Below, piece by piece: positions 6,892 to 7,622 of a stretch of 7,622 nt of DNA. The position numbers and the translations under genes are program-made. The stretch comes from Acidobacteriota bacterium (GTDB taxonomy: Bacteria > Acidobacteriota > Terriglobia > Terriglobales > Acidobacteriaceae): contig JAJZFR010000402.1 in the NCBI GenBank assembly GCA_021805265.1, positions 1 to 7,622 on the forward strand, written 5' to 3'. Every line of letters begins with the position of its first letter. Positions within the stretch are counted from its first letter, which is position 1. The notes below the pieces were generated by a model that searched no databases, had not been told where the DNA came from, and was given only the letters and a program-made list of their open reading frames with translations.

Positions 6892-7190
6892 GCGGGCGTG
6901 GCGAAATGGCAGACGCAGCGGACTTAAAAACTTGAGTGCCCATCGGGAAACCGATGGAGTAGAACTGCTCAAAGTCGGGGAAACCTGAAATGGCAATCCC
7001 GAGCCAAGCCCGGAAGCGCTTCCGGGAAGGTGTAGAGACTAGACGGGCAGCACCTGAACCTCAGAAATGGGGAATGGTGAAGGGATAGTCCAGACCACGA
7101 ACCCGCACTGACGGGGCGGCGAAAGCCGAAGTGGCATGAAAATCCGCAGGCCGCAAGGCCGTGTGGGTTCAATTCCCTCCGCCCGCACCA
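6892..7190 (+). tRNA. tRNA-Leu(UAA), split by a group I intron; exons 6892-6925 and 7139-7190
   Basis: The joined exons make a complete class II tRNA of 86 bases including encoded CCA (7188-7190). Acceptor GCGGGCG (6892-6898) pairs fully with CGCCCGC (7180-7186); discriminator A is 7187. The D stem is GCG/CGC (6901-6903, 6914-6916) with a loop containing UGG. Anticodon stem GCGGA (6918-6922) pairs with UCCGC (7143-7147) around loop CUU|AAAA, giving anticodon UAA. The long variable arm GGCC-GCAA-GGCC (7149-7160) is typical of tRNA-Leu. The T loop UUCAAUU (7168-7174) sits on a stem with one U-U mismatch, as I recall from cyanobacterial tRNA-Leu(UAA). The intron lies between U34 and A35, so the tRNA is inactive until splicing restores the anticodon. 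It should read UUA codons, and UUG by wobble. The UUA codon is probably rare in this GC-rich genome. Confidence 0.95.
6926..7138 (+). ncRNA. Group I self-splicing intron, IC3-like, in tRNA-Leu(UAA), 213 nt, no ORF
   Basis: A ribozyme expected to excise itself with a guanosine cofactor. Hand folding: P1, exon ACUU (6922-6925) with GAGU (6934-6937), ending in the expected U-G pair at the 5' splice site; P2, 6940-6946/6951-6957 with GAAA loop; P3, CUGCUC (6965-6970) with GGGCAG (7045-7050); P4, 6975-6980/6997-7002; a minimal P5 (6984-6993); P6 GCC/GGU with P6a a perfect palindrome (7009-7026); P7, GACUA (7037-7041) with UAGUC (7086-7090); P8, CACC (7051-7054) with GGUG (7076-7079) and an inner hairpin with GAAA loop; P9, CCAC (7095-7098) with GUGG (7131-7134) enclosing two hairpins, the second with GAAA loop; terminal G at 7138. 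Stretches such as GUGUAGAGACUAGACGG and AUAGUCC match, as I recall, the Azoarcus tRNA-Ile intron core. Reading frames crossing it on the minus strand are not genes. Insertion point equals that of cyanobacterial and plastid tRNA-Leu introns. Confidence 0.95.
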
Positions 7191-7205
7191 CACTTCTCTG
7201 AACAC

Positions 7206-7234
7206 GCCAGGATGTATCCATCCCGGCATGTTTT
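7206..7234 (+). terminator. Probable rho-independent terminator after tRNA-Leu
   Basis: GCCAGGAUG (7206-7214) and CAUCCCGGC (7219-7227) form a 9-position stem with one A-C mismatch and a 4-base loop; TTTT follows at 7231-7234 after a short gap. It starts 15 bases past the CCA, the usual place for a tRNA terminator. The T-run is short, so strength is uncertain. Confidence 0.5.
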
Positions 7235-7622
7235 GGCTGGTCCAGGTGTGGCATCTCAACTGGTTGTTGACATCGAGCCAGACGCGCACAAGCTAGATGG
7301 AACCTCTTCTGCTGGCTGATCTCCACAGCAGCACAATCCGATTCTCTCGTGCCACAGTTTTTTCTCGATGCCTGACCCCGTCCAATTATTCGGACAGCCT
7401 CTCCATTCACAACTCCAACGTCAGATACTCCGCTTTCAAATCAATTCGCAAACTTCAGTGTTCTGCTGGCAGAAACCGATGCGTACGCAACCATTTTCGT
7501 TCGGCCTGCGACACAGCGGCCTTGCGCCAGCATGTCTTTGTTTGCCAGCCTTCAGCCTTTCAGGCCCGAGCACTCAGCCGCTGATTCCGCCCGCCTGGAT
7601 CGGTGCGGGCAAAACCATCGCC
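7235..7622. other. 388 bases with no supported gene
   Basis: I see no recognisable coding sequence here. A plus-strand frame from 7297 to 7584 has no Shine-Dalgarno, no domain-like pattern and a composition unlike the other proteins. A plus-strand ATG at 7532 stays open to the window edge (30 codons) without an RBS. Near the edge, GCCCGC (7589-7594) and GCGGGC (7605-7610) form a 6-bp inverted repeat with a 10-base loop, of unknown meaning. No copy of the tRNA 3' end occurs in this stretch, so there is no sign of an element integrated at the tRNA. Confidence 0.5.

Noticed and set aside
6926..7138. Homing endonuclease in the intron
   Set aside because: Only 213 bases, all used by the ribozyme fold; no LAGLIDADG, GIY-YIG or HNH coding capacity.
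6969..7410. Minus-strand reading frames over the tRNA/intron (RELNPHGL- and EGIEPTRPCGL-like peptides)
   Set aside because: These are antisense translations of the tRNA-Leu 3' exon and intron. Such peptides are a familiar false gene call over tRNA-Leu genes.
7297..7584. 95-codon plus-strand frame after the tRNA
   Set aside because: No RBS, no recognisable motif, Ser/Arg/Cys-rich composition unlike a real protein of this genome.
7532..7622. ATG open to the right edge (MSLFASLQPFRPEH...)
   Set aside because: Only 30 codons, no Shine-Dalgarno and no family likeness; it could be the start of a gene but cannot be supported.
7163..7622. Attachment site of an integrated element at the tRNA 3' end
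   Set aside because: No repeated copy of the tRNA 3' end and no integrase in the window.

Overview
The window is GC-rich bacterial chromosomal DNA. The gene content suggests an acidobacterium of the Terriglobia type: secreted multiheme c-type cytochromes with C-terminal TPR repeats, a long ABC-F ATPase and queD, all with C-ending codons preferred. This placement is inferred from gene style and is not proven by any marker in the window.

Layout. Bases 1-3850 (+ strand) hold two tandem paralogous genes. Each encodes an exported cytochrome with seven CXXCH haem sites in the same order and spacing, followed by about three TPR repeats. A 126-bp gap separates them; it carries a candidate promoter overlapped by a perfect 6+6 palindrome, so the second gene may be controlled separately. 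Bases 3852-6636 (- strand) hold three genes read in the same direction: an ABC-F ATPase, a small two-helix membrane protein, and a QueD-type 6-pyruvoyl/6-carboxy-tetrahydropterin synthase. queD converges on the second cytochrome gene with one base between the stop codons.

Bases 6892-7190 (+ strand) hold the most interesting element: a tRNA-Leu(UAA) gene split between U34 and A35 of the anticodon by a 213-nt group I intron with no ORF. The intron can be folded by hand from P1 to P9, ends in the expected terminal G, and has core sequences close to the IC3 introns of Azoarcus tRNA-Ile and cyanobacterial tRNA-Leu. The exons rejoin into a complete class II tRNA with encoded CCA. A probable terminator hairpin follows. 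Bases 7235-7622 contain no gene I can support.

Working together: the cytochrome pair probably moves electrons in the periplasm or at the cell surface, with the TPR part as a docking module; the partner and substrate are unknown. The minus-strand cluster and the tRNA all touch translation (ribosome-associated ATPase, a tRNA-modification enzyme and a tRNA), but a functional link between them is only an inference from proximity.
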